A DNA stretch of 64,000 nt from Rhodospirillum rubrum ATCC 11170 (GCF_000013085.1 NC_007643.1:319001-383000); one strand, 5' to 3'; numbered from the stretch's first letter, positions 48,184 through 57,971 are shown. Notes: generated by a model not told the origin, from the letters alone. Made by a program: numbers and translations.

Positions 48184-49038
48184 ATGAGCACACCGCGTAA
48201 GACCTGGACATATTATAAGGGCGATTGGCACGAGGGCGATATTCGCATCCTTGGCGCGGCCTCCCATGCCACTTGGCTGGGATCGCTGGTTTTCGACGGC
48301 GCCCGCGCCTTCGAAGGGGTGACCCCCGATCTCGACCGCCATTCGGCGCGGATCAACGAGTCGGCGCGCGCCCTGTTGCTCAAGCCGACCCTTGACGCCG
48401 AGACCATCATCGGCCTGACCCACGACGGTCTGGCGAAGTTCGATCGCGACGCCGCCGTCTATATCCGGCCGATGTATTGGGCCGAGGACAGCGATTCCAG
48501 CGTGGTCGGCCCCGATCCCGACTCCACCGATTTCGCGCTCTGCCTGGAAGAGCACCCGATGACCGAGCCCACGGGCTTCACCATCACCACCACCCGCTTC
48601 CGCCGCCCCAGCCTGGAGGTGATGCCGGTCAACGCCAAGGCCGCCTGCCTTTACGCCAATAACGCCCGCATGCTGCGCGAGGCCCGCGCCCGCGGCTTCC
48701 ACAACGCCCTGGTCTGCGACATGCTGGGCAATGTCGCCGAACTGGCGACGGCCAATGTGTTCCTGGCGCGCGGCGGCGAGGTGTTCACCTCGGTGGCCAA
48801 CGGCACCTTCCTGGCCGGCATCACCCGCTCGCGGATCATCGGCCTGCTGCGCGAGGCCGGGGTCACCGTCCACGAGATGACGCTGAGCGTCGATGATTTC
48901 CGGGAAGCTGACGAGATCTTCTCGACGGGCAATATCTCGAAGGTGGTGCCGGTGATCGGCTTCGACGACAAGGCCTTCGCCTATGGTCCGCTGGCCCGCA
49001 AGGCCCGCGCCCTTTACTGGGAGTGGGCCCACCGTTAG
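48184..49038 (+). CDS. Class IV PLP aminotransferase (branched-chain type)
   Basis: The 284-residue fold-type IV aminotransferase has WHEGDIRILGAASHATWLGS, VFDGARAFEGV, the PLP-lysine region VNAKAACLYANNARMLREAR (Lys ~153), and VAELATANVFLARGGEV with GITRSRIIGLLREAG. It could be an IlvE-type branched-chain or D-amino-acid transaminase. The mid-length form and the VFDGARAFEG motif favour IlvE-like, but specificity is not certain. Confidence 0.85.
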   Translation: MSTPRKTWTYYKGDWHEGDIRILGAASHATWLGSLVFDGARAFEGVTPDLDRHSARINESARALLLKPTLDAETIIGLTHDGLAKFDRDAAVYIRPMYWAEDSDSSVVGPDPDSTDFALCLEEHPMTEPTGFTITTTRFRRPSLEVMPVNAKAACLYANNARMLREARARGFHNALVCDMLGNVAELATANVFLARGGEVFTSVANGTFLAGITRSRIIGLLREAGVTVHEMTLSVDDFREADEIFSTGNISKVVPVIGFDDKAFAYGPLARKARALYWEWAHR

Positions 49039-49119
49039 GGCTGCGGGCGGGAAAGATAGTCCCCCCACACCACCCCAACAGACTGATAGTGAAGAAAATC
49101 CCGAACCGGAGATCCGCCG

Positions 49120-49533
49120 ATGGCCACCGTGCGCTTGCTTGATGACGCCGAGATTTCAACCCTGCCCGAGGTCAAGGCGGTGTTCGACGACATCCGCGCG
49201 ACCCGGGGTAGCGACTTCGTCAATAACATCTGGCGCGGTCTGGCCAATGATCCGGCGCTCCTCAAGCGGACCTGGGAGCAGGTCAAGACCGTGATGGTCG
49301 GCGAAGGGGCGCTCGATCCCTTGACCCGCGAGATGATCTATCTGGCGGTCTCGACGGCCAATAGCTGTTCGTATTGCGCCCATTCGCATACGGCGGCGGC
49401 CAGGGCCAAGGGCATGACCCCGGCCCAGCATGCCGAGGTGCTGGCGATCATCGGTCTGGCCGCCCAGACCAACGCCCTGGTCACCGCCATGCAGATCCCG
49501 GTGGACGAGGCGTTTCTGGTCGACGGCAAATAG
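49120..49533 (+). CDS. AhpD-like carboxymuconolactone decarboxylase family protein
   Basis: The 137-residue small helical protein has the CxxCxxxH motif of alkylhydroperoxidase AhpD (SCSYCAHSHTAAARAKG). Members reduce peroxides through a thiol pair or act on ring compounds; the CSYC pair supports a peroxidase-like role. The preceding GGAG near 49109 supports the ATG. Confidence 0.85.
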   Translation: MATVRLLDDAEISTLPEVKAVFDDIRATRGSDFVNNIWRGLANDPALLKRTWEQVKTVMVGEGALDPLTREMIYLAVSTANSCSYCAHSHTAAARAKGMTPAQHAEVLAIIGLAAQTNALVTAMQIPVDEAFLVDGK

Positions 49534-49702
49534 CGCGAAAGACCCTTGGGGAGAGCCGGCGGCGTCGGTTCTCCCCGATGTTTTTGTGGTCGGCATCCAC
49601 CGCTTCGGAGTAGGGTTGGCTGGCCCGCCCTCGCGCCCCTTTCGCGGCCGGGCCGAAGGACGGGGCGTCCCCCCCAGACCGTTTTCCCCCGAGGATCTTC
49701 CC

Positions 49703-50593
<891 letters not shown>

Positions 50594-50615
50594 GCGCGGG
50601 TCACTAAGACGGGGA

Positions 50616-50652
50616 GGCGCGCGGAAACCCGGGATCGAGGGGTCCGCGCGCC
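50616..50652 (+). terminator. Hairpin after hypB
   Basis: GGCGCGCGGA (50616-50625) pairs with TCCGCGCGCC (50643-50652). It is about 23 bases past the hypB stop, without a T-run. The right arm ends where the transposase remnant begins. Confidence 0.6.
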
Positions 50653-50885
50653 GCTGGTTCATCGGGCTATACGATGGATGCTTCGGTTTGGGACCTCACG
50701 GTGTTTACCAATAACCGCAACAGGCTTCTTGACGGTGCGGATCGAAGAGCCGTTCGGCTGGATGAAAGCAGCCAGTGGCTTTCGGTAAAAAACATCGGGC
50801 ATCGGAACTCGTCAGATGAATGTTCACCCTTCGCGTCGCCACCTATAACCTCACTCGATTTCCGAAAATCTTGGGAATGGCTTGA
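50650..50885 (+). pseudogene. Decayed IS5/IS1182-like transposase remnant
   Basis: Short conserved transposase fragments appear in order across shifted frames: RWFIGL at ~50652, then MDASVWDLTVFTNNRNRLLDG at 50674, a weak SSDEC block matching the usual LLSDEHF at ~50800, and TYNLTRFPKILGMA with a stop at 50883-50885, the typical C-terminus. The central DDE domain is missing. It sits on the hypB side of the FRG island and is therefore likely a scar of the insertion. Confidence 0.7.
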
Positions 50886-50952
50886 GGATGTATCTCGGAG
50901 CGGAAGCTGCCTTATGTCGCCCATTGGATGGCAATGCAGTGATTAAACCCAT

Positions 50953-51003
50953 GAGCGAAATAGAAAATTCGCTATACTGGCAGTGAATTTCCGCAGTCTG
51001 CTA
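50953..51003. repeat. Island-flanking imperfect direct repeat, left copy
   Basis: This 51-base stretch is 38/51 identical, ungapped, to 52626-52676. It contains TATACT (50973-50978), a possible -10 box for the FRG gene starting at 51032. Confidence 0.65.
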
Positions 51004-51031
51004 GGCTGGACGGCTCGGGAGTGATCATACA

Positions 51032-52339
51032 ATGGAAAACCACGTTGTCCGACACAAAGGAGACCTGGTTGCCGTTCTAGATAGCTATCGAGATTGTTTG
51101 TTTAGAGGGCAGGTCGAGGAATACAATGTTGGTCATGATGAAATAATTTTCAAAACATCATTTTATCGGAATAAATGTCATCCAGAAACCATGGTAAAAT
51201 GGTCTTTTTATGCGGAACGAATTTTCCGGCGTTTTTTTTCTATAGGAATGGATAATGTAAATTCTAATTCTAAAAATATGATCTATCAGGCTGTATCTCA
51301 GCACTATGGATGGCGGTCATTTTTTGTCGATGCTTCCTGTAACCCTGCCGTCTCAGCATGGTTTGCGGCAAAGAGATATTCTCAAAAGAATATATTAGAA
51401 ATGACGGAGGATTGTCATGAAGTTGGCATCTTCTTTCTCAATAACGCTGCCACCTACACGGATCACGATGGTATCGGCTTTTTGTATGTTCTTAACAAAG
51501 AGGCATTAGTAGAATCCAAGGTACCGTTAGTGTGCCTGTCGGGAGGCTCTGATGATGGCTACCGCTACAGATTTAATGCGCAACATGCATGGATGCTTGG
51601 GCCTGTTCCCAAGGGAATTCCCGCAAAATGCGTCATTGCTAGAATAGAGTCCCCTGCCGAAATACTCAGAGAGTACGCGAGAGATAGTGGTTTTGATAGC
51701 ACGCAGTCGATGTTTCCTGACAGTATGGAAGATCCGTGCCTCAAGCTTCTGCTTTCTATTCCGTGTATTGTGCATCCGAAATCAAATAAAGATCACATAA
51801 AATTATTTGTCCGCCATCTCGAAATACCAAATTATCATTATCAGCCATCGAAGGTCCATGATGATTGTCACGCCTTCTATGCAGGTAGCAGAATAGGGGA
51901 AGCGAGTCGCATCATTGATGAGACGCTTGTCAATGCATTTATTTTGACGGTCCCAGATTTCGTAATGTTCGGTCGTCGTGTTGACGGTGAGGAAATAAGC
52001 ACTCCAATTATTGTGGCGCTTGTCGCAAAGCATGGGCGCGTCGGCATAGAAATTAATGGATTGATTAGAATTCCAGACTGGAAAGTTGGCAGTATATATT
52101 CAAAAGGTTTATTCCTTGTTATGCAAGATGATCTTTCAATAATTGTCAGTGATTTGATCGTTGAGCATCCAGGAACTGTCATGGTCAATTCTGGAATTAC
52201 GAACGGTTGGCGTTATACAATCGATGAAAAAAACCACTGGGTTAGGATGCCCCATCCCGATGATTGTCCATGTGGAAATGACCTTCTCCATGATCACCAT
52301 CTAACGGTTTTGCTGCGAGTTGAAGATTTTCTTCGGTAA
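51032..52339 (+). CDS. FRG domain protein
   Basis: The 435-residue protein has the FRG domain: LFRGQ at residues 23-27, then QHYGWRSFFVDASCNP and AWFAAKRY at ~90-115, the F-R-G and Q-H-Y-G-D-P-A-FA pattern. FRG proteins are frequent in mobile and defence islands, with no settled activity. The rest is unrecognised. The C-terminus has DDCPCGN followed by His residues, faintly SEC-C-like. Base composition is AT-rich relative to hyp genes. ATG 51032 follows weak GGAG (51018). Confidence 0.75.
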   Translation: MENHVVRHKGDLVAVLDSYRDCLFRGQVEEYNVGHDEIIFKTSFYRNKCHPETMVKWSFYAERIFRRFFSIGMDNVNSNSKNMIYQAVSQHYGWRSFFVDASCNPAVSAWFAAKRYSQKNILEMTEDCHEVGIFFLNNAATYTDHDGIGFLYVLNKEALVESKVPLVCLSGGSDDGYRYRFNAQHAWMLGPVPKGIPAKCVIARIESPAEILREYARDSGFDSTQSMFPDSMEDPCLKLLLSIPCIVHPKSNKDHIKLFVRHLEIPNYHYQPSKVHDDCHAFYAGSRIGEASRIIDETLVNAFILTVPDFVMFGRRVDGEEISTPIIVALVAKHGRVGIEINGLIRIPDWKVGSIYSKGLFLVMQDDLSIIVSDLIVEHPGTVMVNSGITNGWRYTIDEKNHWVRMPHPDDCPCGNDLLHDHHLTVLLRVEDFLR

Positions 52340-52673
52340 GTCGGTTCTCTACACGCCAGTGAGCTTTTGAGACATATTTCAGGGAGCAACCATCTCCCTT
52401 CCAGCCAAATTTTTCCAGAACAAGACACAGACGCAAGCTACCACTCCACTCCATGTGACGCTTACGCACCACCCTCAGAGCCGAACCTCTATACTTGGAT
52501 GTCGACTTGCAGGCTTTATCGACGAGATTATAGCTGACGCCGGAGCTGGGTAAGGACAGTAAGCCGATTGGTAGTGTATTAATTATTTGTTTTCTTTGTG
52601 ATTTTAATGAAACTATCAAGCTCACGAGCAAAATAGGAAATCCGCCATACTAGAGATTGTTTTCCGTAGACTG
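52340..52673. other. Unassigned island DNA between FRG and XRE genes
   Basis: This ~330-base AT-richer tail of the island has no confident gene. A 129-codon minus-strand frame (52242-52631) reads through it but matches nothing I recognise and overlaps the FRG 3' end. The right flanking direct repeat is at its end. Confidence 0.4.
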
Positions 52674-52676
52674 CTA
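52626..52676. repeat. Island-flanking imperfect direct repeat, right copy
   Basis: It is 75 percent identical (38/51) and in the same orientation as 50953-51003. It overlaps the stop codon of the antitoxin-like gene and marks the switch from AT-rich island to GC-rich DNA. Confidence 0.65.
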
Positions 52677-52964
52677 TGCGGAGAGAGCCTTGCGGACCAC
52701 TTCGGGATCGATTTCGATCACCTTGAGCAATACGCGGGCTGGTCCCTCGGGATAGCGGTGGCCTTGTTCCCAATTGCGGATCGAACTGGTGGAGAAGCCG
52801 AACTGACGGGCGAATTCGCTCTGGCTCAGGCCAAGGCCTTCCCGGATCGCCTTCACATCCACAGACGCGGGCGTTTTGACGGTGGTTTCCCGAACGCCGA
52901 CGGCCTCGCCCCGGGCGTAGGCGACGGCCTGACGCATCCCGATAAGAATTTTAGAGCTGGCCAT
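52674..52964 (-). CDS. Antitoxin-like XRE protein (NadS/HigA type), orphan
   Basis: The 96-residue protein has an N-terminal MRQAVAYARGEAVGVRE segment and a C-terminal HTH: IREGLGLSQSEFARQFGFST, SIRNWEQGHRYPEGPARVLL, and KVIEIDPEVV. This layout is typical of HigA/NadS-type antitoxins whose toxin (RelE/HigB) is normally adjacent. No toxin is visible on either side, so it is an orphan or its toxin was lost when the island arrived. ATG 52964 follows GGAGAG. Confidence 0.75.
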   Translation of the reverse strand: MASSKILIGMRQAVAYARGEAVGVRETTVKTPASVDVKAIREGLGLSQSEFARQFGFSTSSIRNWEQGHRYPEGPARVLLKVIEIDPEVVRKALSA

Positions 52965-53014
52965 GATGTCTCTCCTCGGATGGGGAGAGTTTACTCGAAA
53001 AGAGGTCGCCTTTC

Positions 53015-54040
53015 TCAGCAGATTCGCGGCAGGGCCTCGCCGGCGCGCCATTGGATCAGGCGGCGGCCGCCAAAGCGGGTGGTCATTTCAACCAGATGGT
53101 CGGGGTCGTCGACCACCGTGCCGATCAGGGCGGCGTCGCGGCCCAGTGGATGGGCGCGCATCGCCGCCAGCACCGCCTGGGCCGAGGCGGCGTCGACAAC
53201 CGCCACCAGCTTGCCCTCATTGGCCAGATCAAGCGGATCAAGGCCCAGGGCCTCGCAGGCACCTTGAACGGCGGGGCGGACGGGCAGGGCGCTTTCCTCG
53301 ATGGTCATGCCGACGCGGGAACGGTCGCAAAGTTCATTGAGAACGGCCGCCACCCCGCCGCGCGTCGCGTCGCGTAGACAGTGAAGATCGGCGTCGACGG
53401 CGATCATCGCCTCGACCAGCCCATTGAGGGCGGCGCTATCGGAGTGGACGGGGACGTTCAGGCCGATCTGGCCGCGCGCCGACAGCACGGCCACGCCGTG
53501 GTCGCCCAGCGGTCCGTTGACTAGAATGCGATCACCGGCGCGGGCACGGTCGGCGGCGGGATGAACCCCTACGCGGCCAACGCCGATGCCGGCGGTGGTG
53601 ATGAACAGGCCATCGGCCTTGCCGCGGTCCACCACCTTGGTGTCGCCGGTCACGATGCGCACCCCGGCCGCCCGGGCTGCCGCCGCCATCGAGGCGACGA
53701 TGCGTTCCAGATCGGCCAAGGCGAAGCCTTCCTCGATGATAAAGGCCGAGGACAGGTAAAGCGGCCGCGCCCCCATCATCGACAGGTCATTGACGGTGCC
53801 GTGAACGGCCAGACTGCCGATATCGCCGCCCGGGAAGAACAGCGGCGAGACGACGAAGCCATCGGTGCTCATCACCAAAGGGCCATCGGCGGCGGGCAGC
53901 ACGGCGGCGTCATCGGCGCGGACCAGCACGGGATCGTCGAAGGCGGCGTGGAACAGCCGTTCGATCAAGCCCTGCATGGCGCGGCCGCCAGCGCCATGGG
54001 TCATGTCGATGCGGCCGGTGGTCAGATCAAGGCGGCTCAT
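53015..54040 (-). CDS. hypE: Hydrogenase maturation protein HypE
   Basis: The 341-residue PurM/AIR-synthetase-like ATPase converts the carbamoyl group on its own C-terminal cysteine into a cyanide ligand for the NiFe site. It has THGAGGRAMQGLIE, DDAAVLP, GTVNDLSMMGARPLYLS and a C-terminal PRIC, the required cysteine terminus. Its ATG overlaps the hypD stop by four bases. Confidence 0.97.
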   Translation of the reverse strand: MSRLDLTTGRIDMTHGAGGRAMQGLIERLFHAAFDDPVLVRADDAAVLPAADGPLVMSTDGFVVSPLFFPGGDIGSLAVHGTVNDLSMMGARPLYLSSAFIIEEGFALADLERIVASMAAAARAAGVRIVTGDTKVVDRGKADGLFITTAGIGVGRVGVHPAADRARAGDRILVNGPLGDHGVAVLSARGQIGLNVPVHSDSAALNGLVEAMIAVDADLHCLRDATRGGVAAVLNELCDRSRVGMTIEESALPVRPAVQGACEALGLDPLDLANEGKLVAVVDAASAQAVLAAMRAHPLGRDAALIGTVVDDPDHLVEMTTRFGGRRLIQWRAGEALPRIC

Positions 54041-55197
54041 GGCTGGGGTCTCCGTAAAGGCGTGGCGGCGCGGCGACCGCCATAGGCGTAAGCCGCGGCG
54101 CAGGCGCCCTCGGACGAAACCATGCAGGCACCGACCGGATCGCTAGGCGTGCAGCTTCGGCCAAACAGCGCGCAGTCCTCGGGGGCGATCAGGCCGCGCA
54201 GGATATCGGGGCAGCGGCAGGCGCGATTGACCTGGGGGGGCGGCAGATCGCACGGAAAGCGTTTCTCGGCGTCGAAGCGGGCATAGGCCGGACGCAAGGC
54301 CAGGGCGCTGTCGGCGACCATGCCAAGCCCGCGCCATTCCGCGCTGGCCTTGACCTCGAAAACCTCGTTAAGCAGGGCCTGGGCGGTGGTGTTGCCGGCC
54401 TCGGTCACCGCCCGGGTATAGCGGTTGACGGCGCGCGCCGCCCCCTCGTTGGTCAAAGTCACCAGGGCGAGCACGGCTTGCAGCAGATCGGTGGGCTCAA
54501 AACCGGCCACGGCGATCGGCCGGCCGTTGCTTTGGGCGAAGCGGTCGAAGGGCGCCATGCCGGTGATCAAAGCCACATGGCCGGGGCCGATCAGCCCATC
54601 CAGACGCGGCCGGACATCGGTCGCGGCGGTGGCCTCCTCGGCCAGGATGGCGGCCATCGCCGGCGGCGTCAGCACATGGCAGACCAGTTCATGGAAGTTG
54701 GTCAGACCGGCGGCCAGGGAGGCCTTGATCGCCGCCGCCGAGGCCGGGGCGGTGGTTTCAAAGCCGATGGCGAAGAACACCACGGCGCGTTGGGGATTGT
54801 CCCTGGCGATGGTCACCGCTTGCAACGGCGAGGTGACCATGCGGATATCGGCGCCCTCGGCCCGGGCCGAGATCATGCTGCGCCGCGCCGAACCGGGCAC
54901 GCGGAACAGATCGCCATAGCTGCACAAGATCACCTCGGGCCGGGCGGCCAAAGCCAGGGCGGCGTCGATGCGGCCGGCGGGCAGCACGCAGACCGGGCAG
55001 CCCGGCCCATGGATCAGGGTGACGGCTTCGGGCAGCAGCCCGGCCAGCCCATAGCGGCCGATGGCGTGGGTATGGCCGCCGCAGAATTCCATGAAGCGAT
55101 AGCGTTTGCCCGGCCTCACCGCCTGGGCGATGGCCGTGGCCAGGGCGCGCACCCGCTCGGGGTCCTGAAAAGCCGCGCCGTCCTCGGGTGTCGTCAT
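54037..55197 (-). CDS. hypD: Hydrogenase maturation protein HypD
   Basis: The 386-residue 4Fe-4S protein is the scaffold for Fe(CN)2CO assembly with HypC. Motifs are EFCGGHTHAIGRYG, HGPGCPVCVLPAG and FAIGFETTAPASA, with C-terminal cysteines in RACRCPDILRGL and DCALFGRSCTP. It overlaps hypC by four bases, so coupling is tight. Confidence 0.97.
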   Translation of the reverse strand: MTTPEDGAAFQDPERVRALATAIAQAVRPGKRYRFMEFCGGHTHAIGRYGLAGLLPEAVTLIHGPGCPVCVLPAGRIDAALALAARPEVILCSYGDLFRVPGSARRSMISARAEGADIRMVTSPLQAVTIARDNPQRAVVFFAIGFETTAPASAAAIKASLAAGLTNFHELVCHVLTPPAMAAILAEEATAATDVRPRLDGLIGPGHVALITGMAPFDRFAQSNGRPIAVAGFEPTDLLQAVLALVTLTNEGAARAVNRYTRAVTEAGNTTAQALLNEVFEVKASAEWRGLGMVADSALALRPAYARFDAEKRFPCDLPPPQVNRACRCPDILRGLIAPEDCALFGRSCTPSDPVGACMVSSEGACAAAYAYGGRRAATPLRRPQP

Positions 55198-55424
55198 GCG
55201 CTGGCTTCCTCGGGGAAGACGCCGTCGAGCAGGGCCAGGGTGACGCGGGCCTCCTCGGCGTCGATGCGCGATAGGGCGAAGCCGACATGGACGATCACCC
55301 AGTCGCCAACGGCGCAGCCGGGCAGTAGCACCAGCGAGGCGTTGAGCCGGCAGCCCCGGCTATCGAGCACCGCCATGTTGTCGGCGCCGATCTCCAGGAT
55401 CTGGGCCGGAATTGCCAAGCACAT
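55194..55424 (-). CDS. hypC: Hydrogenase maturation chaperone HypC
   Basis: The 76-residue OB-fold chaperone starts MCLAIPAQILEI, with the essential Cys2, and carries GDWVIVHVGFALSRIDAEEA. It shuttles the Fe(CN)2CO unit from HypD to the hydrogenase large subunit. It sits directly between hypF and hypD. Confidence 0.96.
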   Translation of the reverse strand: MCLAIPAQILEIGADNMAVLDSRGCRLNASLVLLPGCAVGDWVIVHVGFALSRIDAEEARVTLALLDGVFPEEASA

Positions 55425-57749
55425 CTATGCCTCCTTGGCCAGCCGCAGCCAGCGTAAACCCGCGAGATAGGCCTGTCCCAACGCCAGGCCGCCATCATTG
55501 GCGGGGCTCTGGCGCGGCAGCAGGGCGGTGATGCCCCGGGCGGCGAAGGTCGTGATAAGGCCTTCGGCCAGGGATCGGTTGATCAGACATCCGCCGGCCA
55601 GGGCGACCCGGGCGCCGGGGCAGGCGTGGATGGCGGGCAGGGCCCAGTCGACCAGGGCGGCGACCAGGGTGCCGTGAAAAAGCCCCGCGCCCGCGCCCGC
55701 GTCCAGCCGGGAAAGCCGATCAAGCAAGGGCAGCAGGTCGAGCACGCCCTGGCTGATGCGCCAGCCCTCGGCGGCGATGCGCGGGGAGGCGGCCAGGGCT
55801 TCCAGCCGCATCGCCGCTTCCCCTTCGTAGCGGACCTCGTCGCAAAGGCCAAGCAGTCCGGCGGCGGCATCGAACCAGCGGCCGCACGAGGTCGTCTGTC
55901 CCAGGGTATCGGGCCGGGCGAGTAGGGCGGCGATTTGGCCGGCTTCCGGGCGATGGGCGAAGCGGCGGACGATCTCGTCGCCCCGCCCCAGGCGGGCCAG
56001 GGCGCTGGCGGCCATCCGCCAGGGTTGGCGGGCGGCGGCATCGCCCCCGGGCAGGGCGAGCGGCGCCAGATGACCCAGGCGGACGAAGCCGTCGCCGTCA
56101 AGGCGCAGCAATTCGCCGCCCCAGGCGCCGCCATCGTCGCCCAAACCAAAGCCGTCGAGGGCCAGACCAACCAGCGGTCCGTCGATATGGTGTTCGGCGG
56201 CCACGGCGGCGAGATGGGCATGGTGGTGCTGGATGGCGATGGTCGGCAGACCCATCGCCTCGGCCAGACGGCTGGAGGCGAAATCCGGGTGGAGATCATG
56301 GGCGACCACCACCGGCCGGGTATCGACGAAGCGCATCAATTGATCGATGGCGGCGCGTTGGAAGGCGAGGGTGGCCCGCGAGTCAAGATCGCCGATATGC
56401 TGGGAGAGGAAGGCGCGGTCGCCCCGGGTGACGCAGACGCTGTTCTTCCACTGGGCCCCCAAGGCCAACACCGGGGGCAGGGCGCGGCCGAGAACGATCG
56501 GCTCGGGCGTCTGGCCGCGCCCGCGCCGCACCGAGCGCGCCTGATCGCCCAGCACCCGCACCACGCCATCATCGGCGCGGGCGAGGATCGGCCGGTCGTG
56601 GTCGGCAAGGACATCGACATCGGCGCCCAACTCGGCCGCGACCTCGGCCCCCTCGAGGATCAGCGGCGCGCCGGCGCGGTTGGCGCTGGTGGCGACCAGA
56701 ACCAGCGGCGTCGGCTGATCAAGCCAAGCGGTTCCGGCGGGCCGTCCGGCCGCCTCGTGAAAGATCAGGTACTGCAAAGGCGTGACCGGCAGCATCACCC
56801 CCAGGGTATCAAGCCCGGGGGCGATGGCTGCGGCCAAAGGAGGCCGGGCGTCGGCGCGGCGATGAAGCAGCACGATCGGGCGTTCCGGGCTGGTGAGGGC
56901 TTCGGCTTCGGCCGATCTTACGTCACACAGCGCCCGGGCGTCCGTCAGCGAGGCGACGAGCAGGGCGAAAGGTTTGGCGTCGCGGCGCTTGCCCCGGCGC
57001 AGGCGCTCGACCGGGGCGGGTTGGCTGGCGTCGCAGATCAGTTGAAAGCCGCCCAGGCCCTTGAGGGCGACGATGGCGCCGGCGCGGATCTCACGCAAGA
57101 TATCGGCCGGGTCCAGGGTCAGTCGCGGGCCGCAGTCCGGGCAGGCGGTCAATTCGGCGTGGAAGCGTCGGCTGGCCGGATCGGCGTAATCGGCGGCGCA
57201 GGCGGCGCAAAGCGCGAAGCCGCCCATCGCCGTGCGGGCGCGGTCATAGGGCAGGGCGCCGGCGATGGTATGGCGCGGGCCGCAATCGCAGCAGGCGATG
57301 AAGGGATGGCGGTAGCGGCGGTCGGCCGGATCGAACAACTCGCTCAGGCAGGATGGGCAAGGGGCGGTGTCGGGACCGATGCGGGTGGTTCCCGGGGCGG
57401 CGGTGTCGCTGTCGATGATGCGGAAGCCCTCGTCCCGGCCGCTGGCGGCGAGACGGTGTGTCTCCAGCGCTTCGATATGGGCGCGCGGCGGCGCCCCGTG
57501 GCGCAGGATCTCGGCGAACTCCCCGGCCCGGGCGCCCTCGACCTCGATCACCACGCCGGCGCCGGTGTTGAGCACGAAGCCGCGAAGGCCGAGGCCGGTC
57601 GCCAGACGATAAACCGTCGGCCGGAAGCCCACGCCCTGAACAAGGCCGCGCACCGACAGCCGCAGCCGCGTGGCCGGGGCGGGGGAGGAACCAGGAAGAT
57701 CGGGCGATAATCCCATCGTGATCGGGCCCATCGGGATCGGGACATCCAA
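55425..57749 (-). CDS. hypF: Carbamoyltransferase HypF
   Basis: The 774-residue protein uses carbamoyl phosphate to make the carbamoyl-adenylate for HypE. Domains in order: acylphosphatase (RGLVQGVGFRPTVYRLATGL, ~30-50); two zinc fingers (CPSC...CCDCGPRHTI and CAAC...CPDCGPRLTL, ~120-200); YrdC-like (LKGLGGFQLICDAS); and a Kae1-like domain with HDLHPDFASSRLAEAM and QHHHAHLAAV. Start 57749 or M12 are both possible. It is the first gene of the hypFCDE unit. Confidence 0.96.
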   Translation of the reverse strand: MDVPIPMGPITMGLSPDLPGSSPAPATRLRLSVRGLVQGVGFRPTVYRLATGLGLRGFVLNTGAGVVIEVEGARAGEFAEILRHGAPPRAHIEALETHRLAASGRDEGFRIIDSDTAAPGTTRIGPDTAPCPSCLSELFDPADRRYRHPFIACCDCGPRHTIAGALPYDRARTAMGGFALCAACAADYADPASRRFHAELTACPDCGPRLTLDPADILREIRAGAIVALKGLGGFQLICDASQPAPVERLRRGKRRDAKPFALLVASLTDARALCDVRSAEAEALTSPERPIVLLHRRADARPPLAAAIAPGLDTLGVMLPVTPLQYLIFHEAAGRPAGTAWLDQPTPLVLVATSANRAGAPLILEGAEVAAELGADVDVLADHDRPILARADDGVVRVLGDQARSVRRGRGQTPEPIVLGRALPPVLALGAQWKNSVCVTRGDRAFLSQHIGDLDSRATLAFQRAAIDQLMRFVDTRPVVVAHDLHPDFASSRLAEAMGLPTIAIQHHHAHLAAVAAEHHIDGPLVGLALDGFGLGDDGGAWGGELLRLDGDGFVRLGHLAPLALPGGDAAARQPWRMAASALARLGRGDEIVRRFAHRPEAGQIAALLARPDTLGQTTSCGRWFDAAAGLLGLCDEVRYEGEAAMRLEALAASPRIAAEGWRISQGVLDLLPLLDRLSRLDAGAGAGLFHGTLVAALVDWALPAIHACPGARVALAGGCLINRSLAEGLITTFAARGITALLPRQSPANDGGLALGQAYLAGLRWLRLAKEA

Positions 57750-57951
57750 GGCGGGGGTGAGGAAAAGAGCGGCCGGCGCCCGGCACGGGAGGGGCGGCGA
57801 CAGTATTCATCTTGGCGCTATAGACCCGTGGCGTCCTTGGGCCTGTCGAACAACCGGCAGATAAAGTCGACGCGGGATTTGAACAAGTCAAGGGCAATTA
57901 GAATTTGAGACGCGTTCGCAAAATCTTCAAAAGTGACGATATCGACTCCCC

Positions 57952-57971
57952 CTTCGTCACTGGTGACGAAG
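57952..57971. promoter_or_regulatory. Perfect 9-bp-arm palindrome
   Basis: CTTCGTCAC and GTGACGAAG are separated by TG. A third GTGACGA half-site lies at 57933. It is a candidate binding site for an enhancer-binding protein distinct from NifA. Confidence 0.5.

Noticed and set aside
52242-52631. Minus-strand 129-codon frame in the FRG island tail
   Set aside because: It overlaps the FRG 3' end antisense and has no recognised family or ribosome site; kept only as unassigned DNA.
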